Shown in pieces: positions 6,948 through 15,271 of a DNA stretch of 27,839 nucleotides. Position numbers and translations under genes: made by a program. This DNA is from JBBQTU01 sp038213005 (GTDB lineage Bacteria > Planctomycetota > Phycisphaerae > Tepidisphaerales > Tepidisphaeraceae). The stretch's first letter is position 1; every line of letters begins with the position of its first letter. Location: contig JBBQTU010000024.1 of NCBI GenBank assembly GCA_038213005.1, positions 1-27,839 of the forward strand, given 5' to 3'. The notes below the pieces were generated by a model that was not told the DNA's origin, did not search any database, and saw only the letters and a program-made list of their open reading frames with translations.

Positions 6948-8492
6948 TTACAGGGCGGCGATGTCGCCGAATCGCTCCTTCAGGTCGCCATAGAGTTTGG
7001 TGTAGACGCCGTAGTGGCGGTCGTAGAGGGCGCTGGCCTTCTTCTGCGGCTTCACGCGGGCGGTTTCCTTGATGCCGCTCTTGCAGGCCTCTTCGACGCT
7101 CTTCCAGACGCCGGTGCCCACACCGGCGAGGATTGCCACGCCATAGGCCGGGCCTTCGGCAGCGTTGGTCATAACGATTGGCTGCTTGTAGATATCCGCC
7201 TGCATCTGACGCCAGAAGGGACTTCGTGCCCCCCCGCCGCTGGCGCGGACCTGCGAGATGGGGATGTCCATCCGCTTCATGATCTCGATGGCATCCCGCA
7301 TGCCGTAGGTCACGCCTTCCATCAGGGCCCGGATCATCATGTCGCGATTGGTGCGACTGGTCAGGCCGATCCACGCGCCGCGGGCGCTGGGATCGGGATG
7401 CGGGCATCGTTCGCCCGTGAGATAAGGAAGGAAGAACAGCCCCTCGCAGCCGGCCGGGGCTTCGGAGGCTTCTTCGGTCAAAAGCTCGTACGGGTCGACG
7501 CTCTTGCCCTTGTTCTGGGTCATCTGCCTGGCCAATTCGACTTCGAGGAAGCCAAGCTCATTGCGGAACCACTGGAACGAGCCGCCGGCGGCCAGCATAC
7601 AGCCAAAGACGCACCACTTGCCGGGCACGGCATGACACATCGTGTGAACGCGCCCTTCGGGGTCACGGGTGGGTGTGTCGCTATGGGCGAAGACCACGCC
7701 GCTGGTGCCCAGGGTCGCGCTGATGATACCGGAGGCGACGATGCCGTTGCCAACCGCGCCGGCCGCCTGGTCGCCCGCGCCGCCGACAACGGGGATCCCG
7801 GCGACAAGGCCCAAAGCCTCGGCCGCCCGTGCGTGCAGGACGCCGGTGATCTCCTGCGACTCATACAGCTTGCCCAGCAGGCTCTTGTCGATATCCAGGA
7901 GCGACAGCAACTTGTCGGACCATTTGCGGTTGACCACATCCAGCAGCAACATGCCCGAGGCGTCTGACACTTCGGTGGCATACTCGCCGGTCATGCACAG
8001 GCGAATGTAGTCCTTGGGCAACAGGATGTGTTTGGTCTTGGCATAGACCTTGGGCTCGTGCTTGCGGACCCAGAGGATCTTGGGCGCGGTGAAACCAGTG
8101 AGAGCCGGATTGGCAACCAGATCAATCAGTTTCTCCCGGCCGCCGGCCTTCCTGGTGATCTCATCACACTCGACCGCCGTTCGCTGGTCGTTCCAGAGCA
8201 GGGCCGGGCGAAGCGGCTTGATGCCATCGCCGAGGAAGACGCTGCCGTGCATCTGGCCCGACAGGCCGATGCCCTTGATCTGGGCGCCCTTGACCCTGGC
8301 CTTCTTCAGGACGGCCTGCGTGGCGGTGCAGACAGCCTTCCACCAGTCCAGCGGATTCTGCTCGCTCCAGCCGGGCTTGGGCGACGAGATCGGGTGCTCG
8401 GCCATCGCGGTGGCGAGGACCTTGCCCTTCTGGTCGCAGATAAGCGTCTTGGTGCCACTGGTGCCGATGTCAATGCCGAGCAGATAAGCCAT
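6948..8492 (-). CDS. xylB: xylulokinase (FGGY family)
   Basis: Xylulokinase phosphorylates D-xylulose to xylulose 5-phosphate, feeding pentoses into the pentose phosphate pathway. The 514-residue protein shows the N-terminal phosphate-binding GIDIGTSGTKT (residues 6-16), the xylulokinase-typical GLSGQMHG (76-83), WNDQRT (100-105), and the GGAGDQAAGAVG segment, where D241 is the expected catalytic base. The C-terminal GGGARSPFWRQMQADI matches the FGGY nucleotide site. The ATG at 8492 is preceded by AAGGAG with 8 bases spacing, so longer frames upstream are rejected. No xylose isomerase or transporter is adjacent. Its promoter (8544-8571) diverges from that of the Nfu-tadA pair. Confidence 0.93.
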   Translation of the reverse strand: MAYLLGIDIGTSGTKTLICDQKGKVLATAMAEHPISSPKPGWSEQNPLDWWKAVCTATQAVLKKARVKGAQIKGIGLSGQMHGSVFLGDGIKPLRPALLWNDQRTAVECDEITRKAGGREKLIDLVANPALTGFTAPKILWVRKHEPKVYAKTKHILLPKDYIRLCMTGEYATEVSDASGMLLLDVVNRKWSDKLLSLLDIDKSLLGKLYESQEITGVLHARAAEALGLVAGIPVVGGAGDQAAGAVGNGIVASGIISATLGTSGVVFAHSDTPTRDPEGRVHTMCHAVPGKWCVFGCMLAAGGSFQWFRNELGFLEVELARQMTQNKGKSVDPYELLTEEASEAPAGCEGLFFLPYLTGERCPHPDPSARGAWIGLTSRTNRDMMIRALMEGVTYGMRDAIEIMKRMDIPISQVRASGGGARSPFWRQMQADIYKQPIVMTNAAEGPAYGVAILAGVGTGVWKSVEEACKSGIKETARVKPQKKASALYDRHYGVYTKLYGDLKERFGDIAAL

Positions 8493-8543
8493 GTGAGAGT
8501 CTCCTTGCCAAAGAGCCCGGCAGCGGCCGGGCGATTGCGGCGG

Positions 8544-8571
8544 AGTATAGCAGGTGAGAGATATTGGCCAA
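8544..8571 (-). promoter_or_regulatory. promoter of xylB
   Basis: On the minus strand TTGGCC (plus-strand 8566-8571) and TATACT (8544-8549) are 16 bases apart. The leader of about 45 bases contains a perfect CCCGGC/GCCGGG hairpin at 8516-8531, just before the AAGGAG ribosome-binding site. Confidence 0.5.
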
Positions 8572-8624
8572 GACCGGTGCTGCCGCGGTCCTGCCGTTGT
8601 CCTCACGCCGTCGCTGTCGTCGCG

Positions 8625-8653
8625 TTGTCCAAACTCCGCCGCGCCCCTATACT
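8625..8653 (+). promoter_or_regulatory. promoter of the nfu-tadA operon
   Basis: TTGTCC at 8625-8630 and TATACT at 8648-8653 are separated by exactly 17 bases. Transcription would start near 8660, about 20 bases before the ATG at 8681. Confidence 0.55.
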
Positions 8654-8680
8654 CCAGTGAACCAACGGATACCGCGCCTT

Positions 8681-8947
8681 ATGACAGACGCCACACAACC
8701 CACCGACGCCCCGATCAGCCCGCTGGCCCTTCGCAGCCAGGTCGAGGATGCCATCAATCTCGTCCGCCCGGCCATTCAAGCCGACGGGGGCGATGTGGAA
8801 CTGGTTGACGTGCTCGACGGCGTTGTACGCATCCGTTTCCACGGGGCCTGCCAGGGCTGCCCCAGCGCGGGCATGACGCTCCAGATGGGCATTGAACGCG
8901 TGCTCCGCGAACGCGTGCCCCAGGTCTCCCGCGTTCTGGCGATCTGA
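8681..8947 (+). CDS. NifU-like C-terminal (Nfu) Fe-S scaffold protein
   Basis: This 88-residue protein is a stand-alone Nfu domain, which holds and delivers Fe-S clusters to apoproteins. The hallmark is GACQGCPSA with C57 and C60, preceded by the conserved LVRPAIQADGGDVELVDV segment. There is no A-type or NifU N-terminal domain. The ATG at 8681 is placed between a good promoter and the conserved start of the domain. The upstream in-frame extension is intergenic. Its stop codon shares one base with the tadA start. The link with tadA may be only transcriptional, though complex I and the radical SAM protein in this window would need such a scaffold. Confidence 0.9.
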   Translation: MTDATQPTDAPISPLALRSQVEDAINLVRPAIQADGGDVELVDVLDGVVRIRFHGACQGCPSAGMTLQMGIERVLRERVPQVSRVLAI

Positions 8948-9459
8948 TGACACAAAGCGAGCTATGGATGACCGAGGCGATCTCCCTGGCACGCGAGGCG
9001 GCCGAGCGGGATGAGGTGCCGATCGGCTGCATCATCGTCCACGAACCAACCGGCCGAATCATCGGGCGCGGCTACAACCGCCGCGAGATGGACTGCGACC
9101 CTTGCGGCCATGCCGAAATCGTCGCCATGCGCGAAGCCGGCAAGGAAATGGGCTACTGGCGACTGGTCGACTGCGCCCTGATCGTCACGCTCGAGCCCTG
9201 CCCCATGTGCGCTGGCGCCATCGTCAATGCCCGCATCGGTCGAGTGGTCTACGGCTGCAGCGATCCCAAGGCCGGGGCGGTCCGCACGCTCTACCAGCTC
9301 TGCGATGACCCGCGTCTGAACCACCGCGCCATCATCGAAGCCGGCGTGCTGGCAGACGAATGCGCAGCACTGCTGCAGGATTTCTTCAAGGTGCGCAGGG
9401 TCACTCGTACCGCAGAACCGAGTGAATCTCGATCGGAGCCAGACGCTTGCGACCCTTGA
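8947..9459 (+). CDS. tadA: tRNA-specific adenosine deaminase
   Basis: TadA converts A34 to inosine in tRNA, allowing one tRNA to read several codons. The 170-residue product has the zinc-deaminase signature: HAE at residues 55-57 (H55 zinc ligand, E57 proton shuttle) and PCPMC at 84-88 (C85 and C88 ligands). The GAIVNARIGRVVYGCSDPKAGA segment that follows is also typical. The ATG overlaps the Nfu stop codon by one base. The last 19 or so residues are Ser/Glu/Arg-rich and are encoded antisense to the end of apt. They probably are an accidental extension. Confidence 0.95.
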   Translation: MTQSELWMTEAISLAREAAERDEVPIGCIIVHEPTGRIIGRGYNRREMDCDPCGHAEIVAMREAGKEMGYWRLVDCALIVTLEPCPMCAGAIVNARIGRVVYGCSDPKAGAVRTLYQLCDDPRLNHRAIIEAGVLADECAALLQDFFKVRRVTRTAEPSESRSEPDACDP

Positions 9460-9922
9460 GGTCGGCCAGTTCGATCAGCACGGCCGCGGCGACCACATTG
9501 CCTCCGATTTTGCGCACCAGTTCGGCGCAGGCCTGAAGGGTGCCGCCGGTTGCCAGAAGGTCATCGACGATCAGCACCCGGCTACCCGGGGGGATGGCGT
9601 CGGCGTGAATCTCAAGCGAATCCGTGCCATATTCCAGGTCATAGGACGCCGAGACGCGATTGTGCGGCAGCTTGCCAGGCTTGCGAACCGGCACAAACCC
9701 GGCCGACAGGCAGCACGCCACGGCCGTCCCGAAGATGAAGCCGCGGCTCTCGGCCCCCACCACCAGGTCGATATTCTTCCCGCGAAACGGATTGGCCAGC
9801 AGTTCAATCGACAGCGCCAGCCCCGAGGGACTCTGCAGCAGCGGCGTGATGTCGCGAAACAGAATCCCCTTCTTGGGATAGTCCGGAATCGGCCGAATCA
9901 GCTTCTTAAGATTTTCAACCAC
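9401..9922 (-). CDS. apt: adenine phosphoribosyltransferase
   Basis: Apt salvages adenine to AMP using PRPP. The 173-residue protein carries the PRPP-binding loop VLIVDDLLATGGT (residues 116-128). Its N-terminal IRPIPDYPKKGILFRDITPLL and VVGAESRGFIFG segments are characteristic of the family. I chose the GTG at 9922 because AAGGAG lies 6 bases upstream and the product then begins exactly where Apt proteins do. An ATG further out has no such site. The 3' end overlaps that of tadA by 59 bases in opposite orientation. Confidence 0.94.
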   Translation of the reverse strand: MVENLKKLIRPIPDYPKKGILFRDITPLLQSPSGLALSIELLANPFRGKNIDLVVGAESRGFIFGTAVACCLSAGFVPVRKPGKLPHNRVSASYDLEYGTDSLEIHADAIPPGSRVLIVDDLLATGGTLQACAELVRKIGGNVVAAAVLIELADLKGRKRLAPIEIHSVLRYE

Positions 9923-9944
9923 GGGAGTCTCCTTCTGCTGGACC

Positions 9945-9973
9945 AGACTAGTGGCCGAGGCAGGGCTCCGCAA
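9945..9973 (-). promoter_or_regulatory. possible promoter of apt
   Basis: On the minus strand TTGCGG (plus-strand 9968-9973) and TAGTCT (9945-9950) are 17 bases apart, just upstream of the apt ribosome-binding site. Both boxes are only moderate matches. Confidence 0.35.
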
Positions 9974-10054
9974 GGATGGTTCGCGTGACGGTTGCCGTGA
10001 CCAATGACTCATCCCCGGCCTTTTGACCCATATCGGGTCTTGCCCTGGAAATTA

Positions 10055-10083
10055 TTAGAACCAGATGCCGACCTCTGTATAAT
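10055..10083 (+). promoter_or_regulatory. probable promoter of the membrane coiled-coil gene
   Basis: A perfect TATAAT lies at 10078-10083, with TTAGAA at 10055-10060 and a 17-base spacer. Transcription would begin at about the AAGGAG ribosome-binding site (10091-10096), giving a very short leader. Confidence 0.5.
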
Positions 10084-10105
10084 CGCCCTCAAGGAGTTTC
10101 TGCGC

Positions 10106-11257
10106 ATGCCCAACCGCCATCCTTTCGCCAATGTCATGTTCGCCTTCTCGGCCATTGGCCTGGTGCTCGCCCTGCTCATCGCAGTCATACTTGTGCTGGA
10201 CACCGGGCAGGCCTCCAACGCACTGCATACAAAATACCTCCCGGCTGCCGGCGTCCTGTTGGCGGGCCTGGGGTTCTCGGGCATCATCCTTGGCCTGGGA
10301 TGCCTCCTTGAGAAACAACCCGGCGTATCCCCGCGGTTGCAGGCGCAACTGCAGGGCATCCAGGACACCCTCCAGGCGGTCGGCCGCACCATCGGCGAAG
10401 CATCAGCCAAGGCCATTCCGGCCAGCATACCAATCGCCAAAGTCGTCGCGACATCGCCCGCCCCCGCCCTGGATCCGTCGTCGCTGGATCGACTGGCCTC
10501 GCTTCTTGAGGAAATTCGCGACACGTCACTGATGAACGAGGCCCAGCGACAGCAGCGTCTGACTCAGCTTCTGGCCGGCTGGCGCGATTGCGAAGTTGCC
10601 CGTTCCGACGAACTTGCCGCGGCCGGCCGATGGGGCGAGGCCGACGCCGTGCTGACGGCGGCCCGCGCCCGGCTGGGTTCTGATGACGGCGTCCTGCAGC
10701 AGGCAGAGACTCGCTTTCATGCCACCCGCACGGCTGCCGAGGACCTCGCCTTTGACCACGTGCGTCAGACGACCCTGGACCATCTGGCCCTCTCGGCGTG
10801 GGATCGCGCCATCGAGACAACCAGAAGCTTCACGCTCCAGTACCCGGGCAGCGCCAAAGGCAGGGAGTTCGCCGAGCGTATCGTCCAGCAGCGGGAGGAA
10901 TACATTGAGCACGCGGCCGGGGAGTTGTTCGCCGAAGTGCGGTCCAACACCGAGCAGCGAAGCTGGCGGCGGGCCTATGACGCCGCCAAACGCCTGATTG
11001 AGAAGTGCCCGGACCATGCTCGGGCCAACACCATGAAAGGACAACTGAATATCCTGAAGGAGAATGCCGAAACCGAACAGCGAAACGCGATGGAGTCCCG
11101 CATCAAGGAGATGATTCGCGCCAAACGGTATCCCGAGGCTCTGGAACTGGCGGGGGAGCTGAAGTCGAGTTACCCGAATTCCCCACAGGCCAAAATCGCC
11201 GAGCACCTCATCGAGAAGTTGCAGCAGCACCTGCAGAACAAGGCCCCCGCCGCCTGA
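10106..11257 (+). CDS. membrane-anchored helical (TPR-like) protein of unknown function
   Basis: The 383-residue protein has two hydrophobic segments at its start (about residues 10-31 and 47-67) and then about 310 residues that look almost wholly alpha-helical. Charged and alanine-rich stretches recur with a roughly 35-40 residue rhythm, for example AWDRAIETTRSFTLQYPGS, SWRRAYDAAKRLIEKCPDH and RYPEALELAGELKSSYPNS. This resembles TPR or Sel1-like repeats, with a long coiled region in front. The ATG at 10106 has AAGGAG 9 bases upstream. I do not recognise a named family. A scaffold on the cytoplasmic or periplasmic face of the membrane is a reasonable guess. The gene is alone, divergent from apt. 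Confidence 0.8.
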   Translation: MPNRHPFANVMFAFSAIGLVLALLIAVILVLDTGQASNALHTKYLPAAGVLLAGLGFSGIILGLGCLLEKQPGVSPRLQAQLQGIQDTLQAVGRTIGEASAKAIPASIPIAKVVATSPAPALDPSSLDRLASLLEEIRDTSLMNEAQRQQRLTQLLAGWRDCEVARSDELAAAGRWGEADAVLTAARARLGSDDGVLQQAETRFHATRTAAEDLAFDHVRQTTLDHLALSAWDRAIETTRSFTLQYPGSAKGREFAERIVQQREEYIEHAAGELFAEVRSNTEQRSWRRAYDAAKRLIEKCPDHARANTMKGQLNILKENAETEQRNAMESRIKEMIRAKRYPEALELAGELKSSYPNSPQAKIAEHLIEKLQQHLQNKAPAA

Positions 11258-11300
11258 TCGGTGCTGTGACTCGGCAGACCACCAATCGGCCAGCGGCATT

Positions 11301-11439
11301 GGGCGTGCCCGAACAACGGGGCAAGCACGAAATACGAAGCACGAAATACGAAACAAACGCGGAAACGGAGAACATTCGAAGCAGCAAACGCGGAGCGGCG
11401 CGGACATCGGGCGCGCCGCCCGGATTTCTGGGCACGCCC
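11301..11439 (+). repeat. dispersed 139-base repeat with terminal inverted repeats, copy 1
   Basis: The ends GGGCGTGCCC (11301-11310) and GGGCACGCCC (11430-11439) are perfect 10-base inverted repeats. Inside are a tandem pair of the 14-mer AAGCACGAAATACG (11323-11350) and a run of about 30 bases identical to copy 2 at 24376-24513, which lies in inverse orientation. Each end can also fold back into a small hairpin. It fills most of the 189-base gap between two converging genes. Confidence 0.8.
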
Positions 11440-11446
11440 TCGCCGT

Positions 11447-12418
11447 TCAGCGGGTCTTGCGCTGGTCTTCAATGACCGACTTGATGATCTGGTCCAGCGA
11501 GAACGTCGCACGGAACCCGATGGCGGCGGCGACCTTTGTCAGGTTGGGCACACGCCGGGTCAGATCATCAAAGCTACGCCCGTAGGCTTTCTCGTAACTG
11601 ATCAACTCCACCGTGCTGCGCGAGCCACATGCCGCGGTCACGCGATGCGCCAGTTCCAGGATCGAGACTTCCTCGTCGCTGCCGACATTGAAAACCTGTC
11701 CGCTCGCTGACGGCGTATCCATCAGTTTCACCAGGGCCCCGACAATGTCCGCGACGTGCCCGAAGCACCGGGTCTGCGTGCCGTCGCCATACACCTGCAG
11801 TGGCTTGCCGGCCAGGGCGGCCGACACAAACCGCGGCAGGACCATGCCGTACATCCCCACCTGTCGCGGCCCGACGGTATTGAACAGTCGCACGATGCGG
11901 ACCGGCAGGCCATATTGCACGTGGTAAGCCAGGCCCAGAAACTCGTCGATTCCCTTGCTGTACGCGTAGCACCAGCGGCTGTAGCTGGTGGCGCCCATCA
12001 CCACATCATCGTCCTCGCTGAACGGCACGCGCACGCCCTTGCCGTAAACCTCGGACGAGCTGGTAATCAGCACCGGCCGCGCGAACCGATGGGCAGCCTC
12101 CACGACCACCTCCGTGCCACGAATGGTCGTGCGGATCGTGCGTACCGGCTCGTCCACGACCAGTTGCACCCCCACCGCCGCCGCGAGGTGGTAGACCTCA
12201 TCGCAGCCGTTGACCAGCACGTTCACCGTCGACTCGTTCTCAACGCTGTCGCGGACGAAGCGCAGGCGAGGATTGTCACGCACGGCCGCGAGGTTCTCCA
12301 GCCGCCCGGTGGACAGGTCGTCCAAGATCGTCACGTGGTGTCCATCGGCCAGCAGACGCTCGGCCAGGTGAGACCCGACGAACCCTGCACCACCAGTGAT
12401 CAGACATTGCTTAGGCAT
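11447..12418 (-). CDS. NAD-dependent epimerase/dehydratase (nucleotide-sugar type)
   Basis: This is a 323-residue extended short-chain dehydrogenase. The Rossmann dinucleotide motif TGGAGFVGS is at residues 8-16, a ribose-binding DD pair is at 33-34, the catalytic serine lies in ITSSSEVYG (118-126), and the active-site YAYSK is at 151-155. The pattern SSSEVYG...YAYSKGIDE and the RLFNTVGPRQVGMYGMVLPRF stretch resemble UDP-glucuronate decarboxylases and UDP-glucose 4-epimerases. The exact substrate cannot be told from sequence alone. The ATG at 12418 puts the NAD motif at the expected distance from the start, and longer frames upstream are intergenic. It has no clear ribosome-binding site. A role in cell-surface polysaccharide synthesis is likely. 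Confidence 0.88.
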   Translation of the reverse strand: MPKQCLITGGAGFVGSHLAERLLADGHHVTILDDLSTGRLENLAAVRDNPRLRFVRDSVENESTVNVLVNGCDEVYHLAAAVGVQLVVDEPVRTIRTTIRGTEVVVEAAHRFARPVLITSSSEVYGKGVRVPFSEDDDVVMGATSYSRWCYAYSKGIDEFLGLAYHVQYGLPVRIVRLFNTVGPRQVGMYGMVLPRFVSAALAGKPLQVYGDGTQTRCFGHVADIVGALVKLMDTPSASGQVFNVGSDEEVSILELAHRVTAACGSRSTVELISYEKAYGRSFDDLTRRVPNLTKVAAAIGFRATFSLDQIIKSVIEDQRKTR

Positions 12419-12495
12419 AGACGGAAGGATACGGCGGGCGACGGCGGCCGCAAGTGGCGTTGGCTTCTTGGGGTGCAGGACACTTGAGGCGATTT

Positions 12496-12662
12496 GGAGT
12501 GCTGCGAGCTTCTCGCAGCTTTGACGAGCCGACCTTGTCGGCGGCGTGAATACCTCGAGACCTTGTGGGACGCCGTTGGTGACAATGCATGTCCGACCTT
12601 GCTGCACAGCCTCCCGGCGAGAAGCTCGCCTCGGTAAAGCGGTAAGAAGCTTACCGCACTCC
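12496..12662. repeat. 167-base element with inverted 27-base hairpin ends and covarying stems
   Basis: The plus-strand unit at 12496-12522 and the reverse complement of 12636-12662 share the frame GGAGTGC...AGCTTCT...GCTTT. Each folds into a perfect 8-bp stem with a 3-base loop. The six positions that differ are three base pairs changed on both sides, so pairing is preserved. A third hairpin of the same style, GGCGAG-AAG-CTCGCC, lies at 12616-12630. The element sits between two minus-strand genes. Confidence 0.8.
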
Positions 12663-12702
12663 AGAGATCCTCTCCCGGAGGTGTCCTGTGCCCTTCCGCG
12701 TG

Positions 12703-13815
12703 TCATTCCGCCCGGTCGATCCAGGCGCCCCCCAGCAGCGTGTCGCCCTGGTAGACGACCACCGCCTGGCCGGGCGTGATCGCGGACTGGGGCTCGTCGA
12801 AGACCACCTTCATGCCAGCGCCTGCCATCACGGTCACCCGCGCGGGGCGGGGCTGAAAGTTGTAGCGGATCTTGGCCAGACACGGCAGATCGGCGGCGCC
12901 TTCGGCCAGCGGGTGCAGGATGTTCGTGCGGCTGGCGATGACGGTGGTGTGCAGCAGATCCGCTCTCGCTCCCAGGGTGATGCGGTTGGCGGCGGCGTTG
13001 ATATCCACGACATAGGTGCGCTCGCCCAGTGCGATGCCCAGCCCCTTTCGCTGGCCGATCGTGAAGTTCTGGTGCCCCCGGTGGGCGCCCAGCGGCTCAC
13101 CCGCAGCGTCAACAAACTCACCTGACGCGAATGACTCGGGCGATCGCCTACGCAGCAGGGCGGCGTAGTCCTGGTCGGGCACGAAACAGATCTCCTGCGA
13201 ATCCGGCTTGTCGAACACCGGCAGGCCGATCTCCTGAGCGATCGCCCGCACCTGGGGCTTTTCAAGGTCTCCCACCGGGAACAGCGTGTGCTGCAGCGCC
13301 TCGGGCGAGATGCCGAATAGCACGTAGCTCTGGTCCTTCCGCAGGTCCCGGCCACGCATCAGCACCCGCCGGCCGATGGTTGGGTCGAGCGCCGTTCGGG
13401 CGTAATGGCCGGACGCGATGAACGTGGCTCCGACCGCCTGGGCGTACTGGGCGAGCTTGCCGAATTTGAGCCACTCGTTGCAGCGGATGCACGGGTTTGG
13501 GGTGCGTCCGGCGTTGTATTCGGCGACGAAGTAGTCGATGACCTTTGTGAACTCCTCCTGGAAGTTCAGGACGTAGAACGGGATGCCCAGTAGCCCGGCC
13601 ACCCGGCGGGCGTCGGCCGCATCGCGGACCGAGCAGCAGCCTTGCTTGCCCGAGGCCACGTCGCACGTCTCGGCCGACTGCACACCCTGGGGGGTGCCCA
13701 GTCGCATGAACACGCCGATGACGTCGTATCCCTGGCGCTGCAGCAGTGCAGCGGCGACGGATGAATCGACTCCGCCGCTCATCGCCAGCACAACCTTGTC
13801 CCGCTTTTCCGGCAT
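12703..13815 (-). CDS. mnmA: tRNA-specific 2-thiouridylase MnmA
   Basis: MnmA thiolates U34 of tRNA-Glu, -Gln and -Lys using ATP and sulfur from a persulfide relay. The 370-residue protein has the PP-loop SGGVDSS (residues 13-19). The catalytic cysteine C109 is in RTPNPCIRCNEWLKF, and the second active-site cysteine C210 is in DSQEICFVPD. The GHYAR and FTIGQRKGLG motifs of the family are present, and the length is normal. Two ATG codons, 13815 and 13824, are equally placed and neither has a good ribosome-binding site. I use the inner one, which leaves the usual short lead before the PP-loop. Confidence 0.95.
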   Translation of the reverse strand: MPEKRDKVVLAMSGGVDSSVAAALLQRQGYDVIGVFMRLGTPQGVQSAETCDVASGKQGCCSVRDAADARRVAGLLGIPFYVLNFQEEFTKVIDYFVAEYNAGRTPNPCIRCNEWLKFGKLAQYAQAVGATFIASGHYARTALDPTIGRRVLMRGRDLRKDQSYVLFGISPEALQHTLFPVGDLEKPQVRAIAQEIGLPVFDKPDSQEICFVPDQDYAALLRRRSPESFASGEFVDAAGEPLGAHRGHQNFTIGQRKGLGIALGERTYVVDINAAANRITLGARADLLHTTVIASRTNILHPLAEGAADLPCLAKIRYNFQPRPARVTVMAGAGMKVVFDEPQSAITPGQAVVVYQGDTLLGGAWIDRAE

Positions 13816-13916
13816 GGTGTGCATGATAGAGCGGATGGCGCATGGCGGGTAGCGGTGGGCGGGAGAGTGAGGTAGCGAAGGTGATGGTGCGGGGCAGGGG
13901 GTGGCCCGCGGCTCGG

Positions 13917-14285
13917 TCAGAGATGGTCGCGGTGGTTCATGATCTCGGGTGGGATCTGATGGCCGCACTCGGGGCAGCGATCTTTGCTGGCGCGCAGGTC
14001 GTAGCGGCAATGCCTGCACAAGCCGGAGCGGTCGGGGAGATGGCGACGCAACTTCACATAGAGCCGGCAGACGACCACTACGATCGCCATGAGGGCCAGA
14101 ATCGATAATGGGATCAGTACCTGGCCAGCGCGCTGGTCTTCGAGGTGCGGCAGGTCGGGAAGATAGGAGGAGCCAAGCGACAGGCCGGCGGCAAGAGCAG
14201 GGGGAGGCTGGAAAACAGGGGGATCACGCTGCGCAGAGCATACCTGCGCGACGGGCAAAAGTCCTCTTGGCTTCGTGCTTCCCAT
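13917..14285 (-). CDS. single-span membrane protein with C-terminal double-CxxC zinc ribbon
   Basis: The product has a proline-rich N-terminal part, one strong membrane segment (VLIPLSILALMAIVVVV), a basic stretch, and then CRHCRYDLRASKDRCPECG. That last motif is the C-x2-C-YDLR-x-C-x2-C ribbon that recurs in many planctomycete proteins, from memory. Function is unknown. The ribbon and membrane span are the secure parts. The start is not: ATG at 14285 gives 122 residues, ATG at 14351 gives 144, and neither has a convincing ribosome-binding site. Its start is less than 100 bases from the divergent metallophosphoesterase gene. Confidence 0.65.
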   Translation of the reverse strand: MGSTKPRGLLPVAQVCSAQRDPPVFQPPPALAAGLSLGSSYLPDLPHLEDQRAGQVLIPLSILALMAIVVVVCRLYVKLRRHLPDRSGLCRHCRYDLRASKDRCPECGHQIPPEIMNHRDHL

Positions 14286-14370
14286 CGCCCCGTCCGGACT
14301 GTCCCAAAGCCGATGGAGGTCTGTCGGCGGTCGCTGCGGGTTTTGCCCCACACCCCTGCTTCCCTCACGC

Positions 14371-14376
14371 TATACT
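14371..14376 (+). promoter_or_regulatory. -10 box suggesting a leaderless metallophosphoesterase mRNA
   Basis: TATACT ends 7 bases before the ATG at 14384, so transcription would start at or within a base of the start codon. No ribosome-binding site precedes the ATG. The -35 region is weak. Confidence 0.4.
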
Positions 14377-14383
14377 GTCGCCC

Positions 14384-15244
14384 ATGCGAGTCGTCTTCCT
14401 TACCGACATTCACATCGGCGCCGCGGCCGACGGGTTTCAGATGCAGCCCCGCTGGATCGACGGAATCCCCCGGCTTCTTCAGCGGTTTGCCTCGCGCATG
14501 ACCCAGCTCGCCCCCGACCTCATCATCGTCGGCGGCGACACCGTCGAGCAGGGCATCCCCGAGCAGGTCGACCAGGCCGCCGCATTTCTCGCCAGGCTCC
14601 CGGCCAGGACTCTGGTCTGCCTCGGCAACCACGACCTGACCCGTCCCGACTCCGTCCGCCTCTGGCGCGACCGCCTCGCCAACCTGAAGCATGTCATCCT
14701 CGCCGATGCCATGATCCCCATGCCCGACTGCGACATCATCGCCCTGAACACCCACTGGCTCGACACCGCCGGCCACCCCCGCCAGCAGTGGACCGCGGGT
14801 GAGTATCCGCTGGCGGCGATCACCGAAGAACAGACCAAACGCCTGGACGAATGGCTTGGCCGCAGCAGCGACCGCCCGGCCATCCTGGCAATGCATGCCC
14901 AGCTTAACGGCGTGCCCGCCGACGTCTGCGGCCGAGATGCCCCGTTCGAGCCGCCTCTGCGAGCCTTCGAAGAGGCCGCCCGCCGCGTGATCGAACGCCA
15001 CCCGCGCCTGCGGCTGACCCTCTCCGGCCATTGCCATGCCGCCTGCGCCATCCGTCAGGGCGCCCGGGTGGAACTTACCGGCACCTCCTACACCGAGACG
15101 CCCCACCAGTTCCACGTGATCGACCTGAAGGACAACACGCTGTCGGTGACGACCCAGTCCATCGCCGAGGAAGGAAGTCCGGCCCTTGTGGAAGATCGCG
15201 CGTGGGTTCGCGGCCGCGAGACCGACCAGGCCTTTGTGGTCTAG
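14384..15244 (+). CDS. metallophosphoesterase (calcineurin-like)
   Basis: The 286-residue protein shows the metal-binding motifs of the calcineurin-like phosphoesterases in order: DIH at residues 8-10, GGDT with D52, GNHD at 81-84, MHA, and GHCHA near the end. The layout resembles cyclic-nucleotide phosphodiesterases such as CpdA, but similar enzymes act on many phosphoesters, so I leave the substrate open. The start at 14384 begins directly with the first beta strand (MRVVFLTDIH), as usual for the family. It lacks a leader, as the -10 box upstream indicates. No neighbour suggests a pathway. Confidence 0.88.
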   Translation: MRVVFLTDIHIGAAADGFQMQPRWIDGIPRLLQRFASRMTQLAPDLIIVGGDTVEQGIPEQVDQAAAFLARLPARTLVCLGNHDLTRPDSVRLWRDRLANLKHVILADAMIPMPDCDIIALNTHWLDTAGHPRQQWTAGEYPLAAITEEQTKRLDEWLGRSSDRPAILAMHAQLNGVPADVCGRDAPFEPPLRAFEEAARRVIERHPRLRLTLSGHCHAACAIRQGARVELTGTSYTETPHQFHVIDLKDNTLSVTTQSIAEEGSPALVEDRAWVRGRETDQAFVV

Positions 15245-15271
15245 CGTGCTGCGGGCGAAGTCCATCAACAT

